A stretch of DNA of 64,000 nucleotides from Nitrospinaceae bacterium (GTDB taxonomy: Bacteria; Nitrospinota_A; UBA7883; JAJDBK01), in contig JAJDBK010000047.1 in NCBI GenBank assembly GCA_029261405.1, positions 1 to 64,000 on the forward strand, in the 5' to 3' direction. Position numbers and translations under genes: made by a program. The notes below the pieces were generated by a model, which was given only the letters and a program-made list of their open reading frames with translations, was not told the origin of the DNA and did not search any database. This document shows positions 16,928 through 25,274 of this stretch, piece by piece (the stretch's first letter is position 1; every line of letters begins with the position of its first letter).

Positions 16928-17509
16928 ATTCAAAAGAAGTCGAGGATAAACGGCATGATCCGCGCCAGTTCGGTGATGGTTGTCGGGCTTGAGGGTGAGC
17001 AACTCGGTGTCATGGAATTGCAGGACGCTATTGATGTTGCCAGCGAGGCCGAGATGGATCTTGTGGAGGTAGCGCCGAACGCCGATCCTCCAGTATGCAA
17101 GATCATGGACTTCGGTAAATATAAGTACCGTCTCAATAAAAAAGCGCACGACGCCAAGAAGCGGCAGAAAATCGTAAAACTAAAAGAAGTAAAAGTAAGA
17201 CCGAATACAGATACACACGATTACGATTTTAAACTCAACCACTCCAAACGGTTTTTGGCCGATGGATCGAAGGTGAAAGTCTCTGTCTTTTTCAGAGGTC
17301 GGCAGATCACCCACTCTGAGCTGGGCTTGAAAGTACTCGACAGGTTCGTTGCGGACCTGGACGGACTTGCTGTTGTGGAGCAGGAAGCGAAACGTGAAGG
17401 CAGAAACATGTTCATCATCATGGCGCCTAAGGTCGCTGACGAGACTAAAACGAAACAAAATGTCGAGGAACAGGAGATCGACATCGAAAATATTAGCGAG
17501 GAAGAGTAG
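16928..17509 (+). CDS. infC: translation initiation factor IF-3 (AUU start codon)
   Basis: IF-3 binds the 30S subunit, blocks premature 50S joining and proofreads start codons. The 193-residue protein has the N-terminal domain ([39 protein letters not shown]), the lysine-rich linker ([11 protein letters not shown]) and the C-terminal domain ([15 protein letters not shown] to [12 protein letters not shown]). The first in-frame ATG (16955) would cut off the conserved start region RINGMIRA. An ATT at 16928, 7 nt after AGGAGG, restores it; AUU is the known rare start codon through which IF-3 represses its own synthesis. First gene of infC-rpmI-rplT, followed by pheST. Confidence 0.93.
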   Translation: MQKKSRINGMIRASSVMVVGLEGEQLGVMELQDAIDVASEAEMDLVEVAPNADPPVCKIMDFGKYKYRLNKKAHDAKKRQKIVKLKEVKVRPNTDTHDYDFKLNHSKRFLADGSKVKVSVFFRGRQITHSELGLKVLDRFVADLDGLAVVEQEAKREGRNMFIIMAPKVADETKTKQNVEEQEIDIENISEEE

Positions 17510-17517
17510 AAAGCAAG

Positions 17518-17715
17518 ATGCCAAAGCATAAGAGTAGCCGGGGCGCGGCCAAGAGATTCAGCAAAACCGCCAACGGTAAGATCAAGCGGAAAAAAGCGTT
17601 CCTCCGCCATATACTGACCACCAAGAGCGCAAAAACCAAACGGAACCTGCGACAGGCGGGTCAAATCGCCAAGGCGGATGTCAAGTCAGTCAGGAAACTG
17701 CTTCCTTACCTATAA
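17518..17715 (+). CDS. rpmI: 50S ribosomal protein L35
   Basis: A 65-residue, very basic protein with the L35 pattern: [29 protein letters not shown] split around the middle, then [14 protein letters not shown]. It is a small component of the large subunit. It begins 8 nt after infC, with an AAGCAAG-type site overlapping the end of infC, and precedes rplT in the conserved order. Confidence 0.96.
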   Translation: MPKHKSSRGAAKRFSKTANGKIKRKKAFLRHILTTKSAKTKRNLRQAGQIAKADVKSVRKLLPYL

Positions 17716-17750
17716 CGGCGACACTATTCAAGCGGGAGAGATAAAGCAAG

Positions 17751-18119
17751 ATGCCACGAGCGACAAACGGACCTGTTACCAAGGCCCGGCACAAGAAGGT
17801 ACTTAAAAGGGCCAAAGGTTTCCAGGGCGCCCGAAGCCGACAGTTTAAAAAAGCCAAAGAGGCTATCACCAAGGCGATGAAATACGCCTACCGTGACAGG
17901 CGCAACAGAAAAAGGGATTTCAGGGCTTTGTGGATCGTGCGGATCAACGCCGCTGTCCGGGAGCAGGGGATGACCTATAGCAGGTTTATCAACGGTCTTC
18001 TCAAAGCCGGCGTTGAAGTTGACCGGAAAGTTATGGCCGACCTGGCTGTTAACGAACCTGCAGCTTTTGCCAAACTGGTTGAAACGGCGAAAAACAGCCT
18101 CGAAAAAGCGGCCGCATAG
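17751..18119 (+). CDS. rplT: 50S ribosomal protein L20
   Basis: A 122-residue L20 with the family sequence: [40 protein letters not shown] and [18 protein letters not shown]20 is an early assembly protein of the large subunit and, in several bacteria, the repressor of its own operon by binding the mRNA leader. The gene starts 35 nt after rpmI with a GGGAGAG site. A compound hairpin with a T7 tract lies between it and pheS. Confidence 0.97.
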   Translation: MPRATNGPVTKARHKKVLKRAKGFQGARSRQFKKAKEAITKAMKYAYRDRRNRKRDFRALWIVRINAAVREQGMTYSRFINGLLKAGVEVDRKVMADLAVNEPAAFAKLVETAKNSLEKAAA

Positions 18120-18151
18120 AGCCCGATTTAATTACCTGAATATACGGATCA

Positions 18152-18207
18152 GGGGTTGCGGTTCTCCGGGAGTCTGTCGGACTCCTTGGGCCGTAGCCCC
18201 TTTTTTT
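18152..18207 (+). terminator. compound hairpin plus T7: terminator/attenuator before pheS
   Basis: The outer arms GGGGTTGCGG (18152-18161) and CCGTAGCCCC (18191-18200) pair over 10 positions, two of them G-U. Nested inside is a perfect stem GGAGTC-TGTCG-GACTCC (18169-18185). Seven T residues (18201-18207) follow at once, which is the shape of an intrinsic terminator. The pheS ATG is only 6 nt past the T tract, so pheS transcripts arriving from rplT must read through. This points to regulated attenuation of pheST rather than a simple operon end. Confidence 0.7.
18166..18183 (+). repeat. 18-bp dispersed repeat, copy 2
   Basis: Identical to 13863-13880. Here the repeat forms the inner hairpin of the terminator/attenuator upstream of pheS, and its stem is extended to six pairs by the following CC. 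Confidence 0.6.
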
Positions 18208-18213
18208 ATTGTA

Positions 18214-19251
18214 ATGACAAAAGAAAACAGTGTGATAGAAGAGCTTGCCGAACTAAAAGAGCAAGCGTTGTCGAAGATTTCAGACTCCGCAAGCCTTGCC
18301 GACCTCGAAGAGATAAGGCTCGCTTACCTTGGGCGGAAGGGTGAAGTCACTTCGCGCTTGAAGAGCCTCGGAAAGCTGCCTCCCGATCTGCGACCATCCG
18401 CCGGACAAGAGCTTAATCGTGTAAAGAGAGCCATAGACGAAGAAATCACTGGTCGGAAAGAGAGTCTGCAACAAAAAGAACTCAATGATCGGCTCGTTAA
18501 CGAATCTTTCGATATATCCCAGCCGGGCCGTCACAAGAGCCTCGGTGTATTTCACCCGGTGGCGGGTATAATGGAAGAGTTGATCGACATCTTCACCAGA
18601 TTGGGATTCGTGGTGGTGGAGGGTCCTGAGGTGGAGACCGACGAGTTTAACTTCAAAAAGCTCAATTTCCCGGACGATCACCCCGCCCGCGACATGCAGG
18701 ATACATTCTACGTCAAGAACGGTGCGAAACTGCTCCGAACCCATACCTCACCGGTGCAGATCCACGCCATGCTCAAACGCAACCCCCCGATGTCGATCAT
18801 AGCGCCCGGAAGGGTATACCGGTGCGACTCCGATGTGACCCACTCCCCTGTTTTCCACCAGATTGAAGGGTTTCATATCGACAAAAACGTTACCATGGCA
18901 CACCTCAAGGGGACGCTGGAGCTTTTCGTTCACAGGCTTTACGGCAAAAATACCGGCATCAGGTTGCGACCAAGTTTTTTCCCCTTCACAGAACCATCCG
19001 CAGAGGTAGACATCAGTTGCATGCTCTGCAAAGGGAAAGGGTGCAGGTTATGTAAAGGAACCGGATGGATCGAAATCCTCGGCGCTGGAATGATCGACCC
19101 TAACGTACTCAAAGAGGTCGATATCGACCCCGAGAAATGGACCGGCTTCGCTTTTGGTATCGGGATAGAGCGGGTGGCGATGCTAAAATACGCCATTGAT
19201 GATATCCGCCTCCTTTTCGAGAACGATCCTGAGTTCCTGAGGCAGTTCTGA
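18214..19251 (+). CDS. pheS: phenylalanyl-tRNA synthetase alpha subunit
   Basis: A 345-residue class II synthetase subunit that, with PheT, charges tRNA-Phe. It has the N-terminal coiled-coil (ELAELKEQALSKISD to RKESLQQKELNDRL), motif 2 (RVYRCDSDVTHSPVFHQIEGF), the FFPFTEPSAEVDISC region, the cysteine-rich CMLCKGKGCRLCKGTGW and motif 3 (GFAFGIGIERVAMLKY). An upstream ORF start at 18013 only translates the rplT end and the leader out of frame. The ATG at 18214 lies 6 nt after the T-run of the attenuator and has no visible ribosome site. pheT starts 1 nt after its stop. Confidence 0.96.
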   Translation: MTKENSVIEELAELKEQALSKISDSASLADLEEIRLAYLGRKGEVTSRLKSLGKLPPDLRPSAGQELNRVKRAIDEEITGRKESLQQKELNDRLVNESFDISQPGRHKSLGVFHPVAGIMEELIDIFTRLGFVVVEGPEVETDEFNFKKLNFPDDHPARDMQDTFYVKNGAKLLRTHTSPVQIHAMLKRNPPMSIIAPGRVYRCDSDVTHSPVFHQIEGFHIDKNVTMAHLKGTLELFVHRLYGKNTGIRLRPSFFPFTEPSAEVDISCMLCKGKGCRLCKGTGWIEILGAGMIDPNVLKEVDIDPEKWTGFAFGIGIERVAMLKYAIDDIRLLFENDPEFLRQF

Positions 19252-19252
19252 C

Positions 19253-21634
19253 ATGCTTGTATCGTATCTGTGGTTAAAAGAACTGGTTGAATTCGACGAA
19301 ACGCCTGAAGGTATTGCAAAAGTTCTGACCTCACTGGGGTTGGAGGCGGCCATCGTTGATGACCGGCGCGACTGGTATGGCGACATTGTTACAGGCAAGG
19401 TTATGAGTGTCGAAAAACATCCGGACGCTGACCGGTTGAACCTGACAAAGGTCGATGTAGGGGTGGAGACCCTTGAGATAGTCTGTGGAGCGCCCAACGT
19501 GGCGGTGGGCCTATCTGTCCCGGTGGCGCTGATCGGCGCTGTAACTCCCGACGGCTTAAAGATAAAAAAGCGAAAAGTGCGCGGTCAGACATCGTTGGGT
19601 ATGATTCTCTCCGAGTCGGAGTTAAAACTCTCTGATGACCATGACGGTATCATGGCGCTCGACGGCGATCCCGCCCCTGGCGAAAATTTCGCCGGGCGTT
19701 ACGAGCTGTGCGATACGGTTCTGGAAATAGACCTGACACCCAATCGGGGTGACGCGGCGTCGATGATCGGTGTGGCGCGTGAGATAGCGGCCTACTACGG
19801 CGCGAAGCTTAAAAAACCGCCCACGCCGATAGATGAGAGCGATACTTCGACAGAGAGTCTGGTAAATGTTGAAATAACAGCCCCCGACCTCTGCCCACGG
19901 TACAGCGCACGAGCAATACGGAATATCACCCTGGCCCCATCGCCGTTCTGGATGCGAAGACGGCTTGCGGCTGTGGGTATTCGTTCAATCAACAACATCG
20001 TCGATATCACCAACTATATCCTGATAGAAACCGGGCATCCGCTCCACGCTTTCGATTACGATAAGGTAGCTGATGGAAAAATAGTTGTGCGGCGAGCTAA
20101 TGACGGTGAACGGTTCACAACTCTCGATGGTAAAGAGCATAAACTTTCAAACGACCAGATGGTTATAGCTGATGGCGAGCGGGCTGTGGCCCTGGCCGGA
20201 ATAATGGGCGGCCAGAACTCTGAAGTTTCAGGCGGCACAAAAAACATTCTGCTCGAATCGGCCTTCTTTACTCCATCGTCGATCCGCAAAACCGGTAAGG
20301 AGCTTGGTGTATTCTCCGAATCGTCCTACAGGTTCGAGCGGGGTACGGATATCGAAGGTCTAATTTACGCCCAGGATAGAGCCACAAGCCTGATGGCCTC
20401 TCTCGGCGGAGGATCTGTCGCCAAAGGACGGGTAGACAAATACCCCTCCCCTGTCGAACGTCGATTGGTACCGATGCGGGTGGCCAGGATGAACGGTGTC
20501 ATAGGCCTTGATATCGATAAGGAAAAAGCTGTCGAAATATTACAACGGCTTGAGATGGCGCCTGAAACGGATAACGGTGTCATCACAGTAAAAGCGCCCA
20601 CTTTCAGGTTCGACATAGAAAGGGAGATCGACCTCATTGAGGAGATAGCCCGCCATACAGGTTACGACAAGATAGACTCTTCCATTCCGAGAGTGGCGGC
20701 AAGCGACGAATCTGTCTCTCCCCTCTTTGCGCTCCGTTCAAAACTGCGTTACGGTTTTCTGGCGGGCGGCATGTTGGAAGGGTTGCGATACAGCTTTATG
20801 AACGAAAGCGACCTCGACCGGCTCCTCATACCGACCGGGGAGAGGCTCCGAAGCATGGTCCCGATAGACAACCCGCTCAGTTCCGAATGGACACACTTGA
20901 GGACCACCCTTCTTCCCGGCATGATTTCGCCGATGAAAGGTGTGGAGGACGCGTCTATTTTCGAGATCGGCGTTGTATTCCGGGACGATGGTGAGTCGGT
21001 GACAGAAAGGTGGATGGCAGGTGGTGTATTGAGCGAAAGTGTCGCCCCGTCCCTCTATACCGGGCGCTCCGGTAAACGCGATTTCTTCGACCTTAAAGGG
21101 GTGATCGAATCGAGCCTCGTCTACGCCGGTTACAGTGGACGGTTCACGTTCGGGCCGTCGAACGAACCGTACCTCTACCCGAAACGACAGGCCGTGATAA
21201 AAGTCGATTCTGTCGATATCGGTTATATGGGTCAGGCGCACCCATCCGTTTCTGAAAATTATGAAGTCGATGGCGAACTGTTCGTTTTCGAACTCGACAT
21301 TGACACCCTCTCCAGGCTTGCTGTGAGTGTGGTTCGTCATAGGGGAAAATCAAAATTCCCTTCGGCGAAACGGGATCTTGCCGTCGTGGCGCCCGAAGAG
21401 ATGTCGATAGAGCGGATGGTTGAATCGATCCGGAAGCATGGTGGAAAATCCCTCGACGATGTGGCGTTGTTCGACCTGTTCCGTTCAGACAAAATAGGCG
21501 AAGATAAAAAGAGTGCCGCCTTTGCGTTAAAATTCCGCAATGAAGAGCGGACCCTGACCGACGATGAGGCGGATAACACATTCGCCAAAATTGTTGATGG
21601 TCTTGCAAAAGAGTGTAACGCCAGACTGCGTTGA
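19253..21634 (+). CDS. pheT: phenylalanyl-tRNA synthetase beta subunit
   Basis: A 793-residue beta subunit of normal length. Domains in order: tRNA-binding OB domain (about 40-150, VMSVEKHPDADRLNLTKVDV), B3/B4 editing region (about 210-380, with NNIVDITNYILIETGHPLHAFD), B5 (about 405-475, DIEREIDLIEEIARHTGYDKI), the catalytic-like core, and a C-terminal FDX-ACB anticodon-binding domain (about 700-793, GKSKFPSAKRDLAVV). It forms the (alpha-beta)2 enzyme with PheS and edits mischarged Tyr-tRNA. No ihfA-like gene follows; instead the next gene is a murein transglycosylase. Confidence 0.97.
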   Translation: MLVSYLWLKELVEFDETPEGIAKVLTSLGLEAAIVDDRRDWYGDIVTGKVMSVEKHPDADRLNLTKVDVGVETLEIVCGAPNVAVGLSVPVALIGAVTPDGLKIKKRKVRGQTSLGMILSESELKLSDDHDGIMALDGDPAPGENFAGRYELCDTVLEIDLTPNRGDAASMIGVAREIAAYYGAKLKKPPTPIDESDTSTESLVNVEITAPDLCPRYSARAIRNITLAPSPFWMRRRLAAVGIRSINNIVDITNYILIETGHPLHAFDYDKVADGKIVVRRANDGERFTTLDGKEHKLSNDQMVIADGERAVALAGIMGGQNSEVSGGTKNILLESAFFTPSSIRKTGKELGVFSESSYRFERGTDIEGLIYAQDRATSLMASLGGGSVAKGRVDKYPSPVERRLVPMRVARMNGVIGLDIDKEKAVEILQRLEMAPETDNGVITVKAPTFRFDIEREIDLIEEIARHTGYDKIDSSIPRVAASDESVSPLFALRSKLRYGFLAGGMLEGLRYSFMNESDLDRLLIPTGERLRSMVPIDNPLSSEWTHLRTTLLPGMISPMKGVEDASIFEIGVVFRDDGESVTERWMAGGVLSESVAPSLYTGRSGKRDFFDLKGVIESSLVYAGYSGRFTFGPSNEPYLYPKRQAVIKVDSVDIGYMGQAHPSVSENYEVDGELFVFELDIDTLSRLAVSVVRHRGKSKFPSAKRDLAVVAPEEMSIERMVESIRKHGGKSLDDVALFDLFRSDKIGEDKKSAAFALKFRNEERTLTDDEADNTFAKIVDGLAKECNARLR

Positions 21635-21636
21635 TC

Positions 21637-23544
21637 ATGAAACGCTCCGGTCTCTTCTGGTCGTTCCTTTTTTTTATTCTCTTTGTTCCGGGAATAGCTC
21701 TGGCTGAAACCGTCTCCCTGCCGGTTGTTATCGAATATCCCCTTCTCCGCTCCATTATTGTGCAGAGCTTCTTTACCGGGGCGGAGACGACTCTCGTAGC
21801 CCTGGATCAGGACAACGGATGCAGGAAAGTTGTCTTGTCTGAGCCATCGTTCAAACCAGATGATGGCACCATAAAAACCCGTGTGGCGGTATCGGTAAAA
21901 TTCGGTGCTTATTTCATGGGTCGCTGTATCGGCACCCTTAAATGGAAAGGGGTTGTGGAGGCGAGGCAAAAGCTCAGGATCGAACCTGCCACCTGGGCGA
22001 TCCGGTTCACCACCATCGACTCTGCTCTCTACGACAGGAACGGTCAGCCCGCCACTCTGACAGGTATAGTCTGGTCGGTGGTCAAGCGGAGCGTTCATAG
22101 CCGACTCGACACCCTTGAAACGCCGCTTGGTAATATTCTAATCGAGATGGAATCGATCATGCCCGCCATGTTTCCAGACGAACGGAAGCATATCGCCGAA
22201 AAATTAATGGCAAGTTTACGGCCTGGAGAAGTGTTTACAGAGGATAGCTGTGTCAAAACATCGATCCTTGCCGATATTCCCGATTTGCCCGCTCCCGACC
22301 AGAAACAAGATCTGGAATCGACCTCTTTTACCGAAGAGGAGATTGATCGGCTGACGAAAGTCTGGGAGACCTGGGACGCTTATCTGACCCACGAGATAAC
22401 CACCCTTTCGACAAACCTGCTAAACGAGGATGATCGGCAGGAGCTTCTCGACCTGCTCCTTGAAACCAGAATCCGGTTTGTCACAGCCCTTGATAACGGT
22501 CTGCTTGATGCCGATTTCCTGCGACGACAGTTTGTCGATGGATGGATGGTTCTCTCCCCCATAATCAGGACGGAACTGCTGACGCGACCGGAGGGGAAAA
22601 ACCCGATTGACCTCTTTTCGTTCTTTTTCATGTCCGACACCATAGTAACCCTGGAAGCCTACTCTGAAAGACTCGGTTTGAATTTCACCCGCTCCGGTCT
22701 TTTTCGTCTGGCGCAACTGATGGAAGGTGGGGAGCCGGTCGATCTGTCGTATGCCAGTGGTGAAAATTCCGACCTGCGTAAAGCCATAGGAATTGAAGAG
22801 GCTGGGGACGAAGTAACTGACCCTCCAGAACCGGGCACCATTGATAAACAAAAAGGGAAACCTGATATGGAGGGGAGGCTCGAAATGTTCCCGCTCCTTT
22901 TCGGAGGTTTAATCTGGCGAATCGCTTTTTCCGATGTTCCCGAAAACAAACCTGCGCTCCCCGACGTTTCGGAGTGGCTTTTCAAAAAACATGACGTTAT
23001 GAGTTATATAAAAAAAACCGGGAAACTTATCGAGGATTCGGCGGAAGTGGTCGTTTCAAAAGGGAAACTTCCAGCAAAATATAACCCGCTATACAAAACC
23101 ATCGTCACCGCCACAGCGTGGCAGGAGAGCTGTTTCAGACAGTTCAGTGTAAAGAAGGGGAAAGCGGGGCCGTTGGTTTCGTACAACAACTCATCAGTAG
23201 GCATAATGCAGATCCACCTCCGGGTCTGGCGCGGCATATACGACGCTCAAAAACTTCAGTGGGATATACACTACAACGCCAATGCCGGAGCGGAGATCGC
23301 GGAACTCTACCTGCGGCGTTACGCCTTGCGCAAAATGAAAAAGTTAAAAAACCCGATAGACAATGACACACTGGCAAGATCGGTCTACGCCATGTATAAC
23401 GGCGGCCCGGGCCAGTTTTATAAATTCGTCAAACGGGCGAAGAACAAGAAGTTCTACTTGAGCGACAAACTTTTCGCCGAAAAATACGAATGGACAAAAG
23501 CCCAGGAGTTCTACAAGACTAAAAAATGCCTTGTGGGTGGGTGA
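21637..23544 (+). CDS. lytic transglycosylase with long N-terminal region
   Basis: A 635-residue exported protein. The signal peptide is clear (KRSGLFWSFLFFILFVPGIALA, cleavage after ALA). The N-terminal 450 residues match no family I know. The C-terminal 170 residues carry an SLT-type lysozyme fold: TATAWQESCFRQF with the catalytic Glu at residue 497, NNSSVGIMQIHLRVWRGIYD, YNANAGAEIAELYLRRY and VYAMYNGGPGQFYKF. These enzymes cleave the MurNAc-GlcNAc bond with 1,6-anhydro ring formation. ATG 21637 follows the pheT stop by 2 nt; a TTG two codons earlier overlaps it. The spacing suggests cotranscription with pheST. The large N-terminal region could be a binding or scaffolding domain. Confidence 0.85.
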   Translation: MKRSGLFWSFLFFILFVPGIALAETVSLPVVIEYPLLRSIIVQSFFTGAETTLVALDQDNGCRKVVLSEPSFKPDDGTIKTRVAVSVKFGAYFMGRCIGTLKWKGVVEARQKLRIEPATWAIRFTTIDSALYDRNGQPATLTGIVWSVVKRSVHSRLDTLETPLGNILIEMESIMPAMFPDERKHIAEKLMASLRPGEVFTEDSCVKTSILADIPDLPAPDQKQDLESTSFTEEEIDRLTKVWETWDAYLTHEITTLSTNLLNEDDRQELLDLLLETRIRFVTALDNGLLDADFLRRQFVDGWMVLSPIIRTELLTRPEGKNPIDLFSFFFMSDTIVTLEAYSERLGLNFTRSGLFRLAQLMEGGEPVDLSYASGENSDLRKAIGIEEAGDEVTDPPEPGTIDKQKGKPDMEGRLEMFPLLFGGLIWRIAFSDVPENKPALPDVSEWLFKKHDVMSYIKKTGKLIEDSAEVVVSKGKLPAKYNPLYKTIVTATAWQESCFRQFSVKKGKAGPLVSYNNSSVGIMQIHLRVWRGIYDAQKLQWDIHYNANAGAEIAELYLRRYALRKMKKLKNPIDNDTLARSVYAMYNGGPGQFYKFVKRAKNKKFYLSDKLFAEKYEWTKAQEFYKTKKCLVGG

Positions 23545-23561
23545 TTATGACCCTGCGGGTT

Positions 23562-24020
23562 TCACGACTCTTTGACGATGGCTCTTATTATGTCGGAGCG
23601 GTCGATTACGCCGACGAGTTGCGTCTCCTCACGCATGACCGGCAGGAGGTGTTTCCCCTCTTCGATCATGATCGTGGCTATATCCTCAAGCGGGGTATCC
23701 TCGTCAATGGTTATGACCTGGTCGCTCATGATATCGGCCACCGTGGAGCCGAGGATCTTTTTCATCTGGTTATCAACATCGTGCGATCCGGTCAAGGCTA
23801 TCGGTGAGTCGAAGAGGGTTATGACCGTTGGCAGGTGCAGGTTTTTCTTCTGATAGATAAGATCGCTCGTGGTAACCACACCAATAAGTTTCCCATCCTT
23901 ATCCACCACAGGCGCTCCGCTGTAGTTTTTTTCCGCAAGCTGTCGGGTGACTTCCCGCACTTCATCATCAGGCGAGAAGGTCAGAATGTCCCCCGTCATT
24001 ATCTCTTTTGCTGTTGGCAT
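23562..24020 (-). CDS. CBS-domain pair protein
   Basis: A 152-residue protein that consists of two CBS domains (about 7-65 and 90-148): MTGDILTFSPDDEVREVTRQL with YSGAPVVDKDGKLIGVVTTSDL, then MSDQVITIDEDTPLEDIATIM with LLPVMREETQLVGVIDRSDIIRAI. CBS pairs bind adenine nucleotides and act as energy or ligand sensors, usually in larger complexes. It converges on the transglycosylase gene (17 nt apart). The partner cannot be told from context. Confidence 0.9.
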   Translation of the reverse strand: MPTAKEIMTGDILTFSPDDEVREVTRQLAEKNYSGAPVVDKDGKLIGVVTTSDLIYQKKNLHLPTVITLFDSPIALTGSHDVDNQMKKILGSTVADIMSDQVITIDEDTPLEDIATIMIEEGKHLLPVMREETQLVGVIDRSDIIRAIVKES

Positions 24021-24120
24021 GTCGTCCTTACATCAGGTAATAGGTAGGGCCACAGGATACTACATTTTTTCTTTCGAAAATTGTAAAATGTGGAGTCACA
24101 AATAATCGGGAATATCAAAT

Positions 24121-24588
24121 ATGGACACTCTTACTTTTGGTCTTTTGTCAGAGCATAAGGAGCTGGTTCCGGTTCTTGCGGAGTGGTTCAAGAAGACGTG
24201 GGAGCCTTATTATGGCAAGGAGGGTCCTGGAGACGCCACAGCCGACCTTATGGCCTGTTGCAACAGCGATAAAATACCACTTGCGCTTGTGGCGTTTCTA
24301 CATGGAGAACCGTGCGGTACCGTTTCACTTAAAAATGAATCGATCAGTACTCATACTCATTTATCACCATGGGTGGCCGCCCTCGTTGTGGAGCCATCCT
24401 TTAGGGAGAAAGGGGTTGCAACACTTCTCAATAGAGAAATAGAAGTTAAGGCTCGCGAACTCGGTTACCAAAAACTGTATGTGGGAGCGGACAAGTTTTC
24501 GGGACCGCTGGAACAAAACGGCTGGATATTTATGGAGCCTGTCAGCTACCTCGTGGGTGACGGATCGATACTATTTAAGGAGCTTTGA
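24121..24588 (+). CDS. GNAT-family N-acetyltransferase
   Basis: A 155-residue protein with the acetyl-CoA binding core: VAALVVEPSFREKGVATLLNREIEVKARELGYQKLYVGAD, listed here as motif A (VVEPSFREKGVATLL) and motif B (GYQKLYVGAD). The N-terminal part has the usual strand-helix pattern (LVPVLAEWFKKTWEPYYG). The substrate is unknown; such proteins acetylate amino groups of small molecules or proteins. Monocistronic, ending at the A-run of the terminator used by the convergent neighbour. Confidence 0.85.
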   Translation: MDTLTFGLLSEHKELVPVLAEWFKKTWEPYYGKEGPGDATADLMACCNSDKIPLALVAFLHGEPCGTVSLKNESISTHTHLSPWVAALVVEPSFREKGVATLLNREIEVKARELGYQKLYVGADKFSGPLEQNGWIFMEPVSYLVGDGSILFKEL

Positions 24589-24617
24589 AAAAATGGGCGG
24601 CCTGAATCAGACCGCCC
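24588..24617 (-). terminator. intrinsic terminator of the small secreted-protein gene
   Basis: On the minus strand, the arms GGGCGG and CCGCCC (24617-24612 and 24600-24595) enclose a loop with a minor CTG/CAG stem, followed by A and six T (plus-strand A6 at 24588-24593). It lies 17 nt past the stop of the gene at 24634, and also abuts the end of the convergent GNAT gene. Confidence 0.8.
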
Positions 24618-24633
24618 CTCTAACCCGGATTAA

Positions 24634-24987
24634 TCACGCGAACATCGTATAATCGATTGGTGTATATGCGTAAGAACTATCCTGTACCTTGAAGTAGAGA
24701 GCCAGGTTCGGGATGGTCTGCTTTTTTGCCGTCCTCACAAGGTCGCTCTTCCCGAGCATCAGGTCGAACGACTCCGCGAGATAAGTGTGTGTATCGTGAT
24801 CTTTATCCTTATCGGTAAGGAGTCTTTTGTAAGCGGCTACGACGTGGGAAAAATCGACAGCCTTCTCCGAAACGCCAAAGCCTCTGTCAAAAGAATCCAT
24901 TAACTGGTACTGATCCTGTGCGTGGGCGGTGTTGGCGCCGATGGCAAAGACAGAAACCGCGATAAACGAAAAAATTATTTGTTTCAT
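24634..24987 (-). CDS. small secreted protein, unknown function
   Basis: A 117-residue protein with a typical signal peptide (KQIIFSFIAVSVFAIGANTAHA, cleavage at AHA-QD). The mature part of about 95 residues is acidic to neutral, without cysteines, transmembrane segments or repeats, and matches no family I recognise. A ribosome site GGAGAG lies just upstream and an intrinsic terminator just downstream, so it is a genuine monocistronic gene. It is divergent from rsh. Probably periplasmic. Confidence 0.75.
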   Translation of the reverse strand: MKQIIFSFIAVSVFAIGANTAHAQDQYQLMDSFDRGFGVSEKAVDFSHVVAAYKRLLTDKDKDHDTHTYLAESFDLMLGKSDLVRTAKKQTIPNLALYFKVQDSSYAYTPIDYTMFA

Positions 24988-25274
24988 TGTTTTCTCTCCT
25001 TAATAATAACGCCTGCTGGCGAATTCTCTTTTTGTTTCTCGCCAACTTAAGAAGCATATTCCTTGCCAAAATTTTATTCTCTTACAATTCAATAAGTTAA
25101 ACGTATTCATCAGGTATGGTTGTTCTCCATCCCGTCAAACGATGTCTCGTTTGCGCACAAATCGAAAGGTGATTGTCTGAAAACTGGACCATAAGAGATG
25201 TAAAGTGCGATTTGAAACTAAACGAGGTCAGCGCTAACATTCTAATAACAAAGACTTTACGGTAGTAGCACAGG
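24988..25274. other. divergent gap between the secreted-protein gene and rsh
   Basis: These 287 bp carry the promoters of two divergent genes. The part next to the secreted-protein gene is AT-rich. No clear paired -35/-10, repeat or RNA element is visible, and the overlapping short reading frames have no ribosome sites. Confidence 0.5.

Noticed and set aside
16955-17509. infC starting at the first ATG
   Set aside because: It removes conserved residues and leaves the AGGAGG site 34 nt away; ATT 16928 fits both spacing and homology.
18013-18213. Upstream extension of pheS
   Set aside because: These codons translate rplT in another frame and the terminator hairpin; PheS homology begins at 18214.
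18120-18213. T-box riboswitch or Phe-rich leader peptide before pheS
   Set aside because: The gap is too short for a T-box, its conserved T-box sequence is absent, and no frame with clustered Phe codons is visible.
21144-21755. 203-codon minus-strand frame over the pheT end
   Set aside because: Antisense shadow of pheT and the transglycosylase gene; no family features and no ribosome site.
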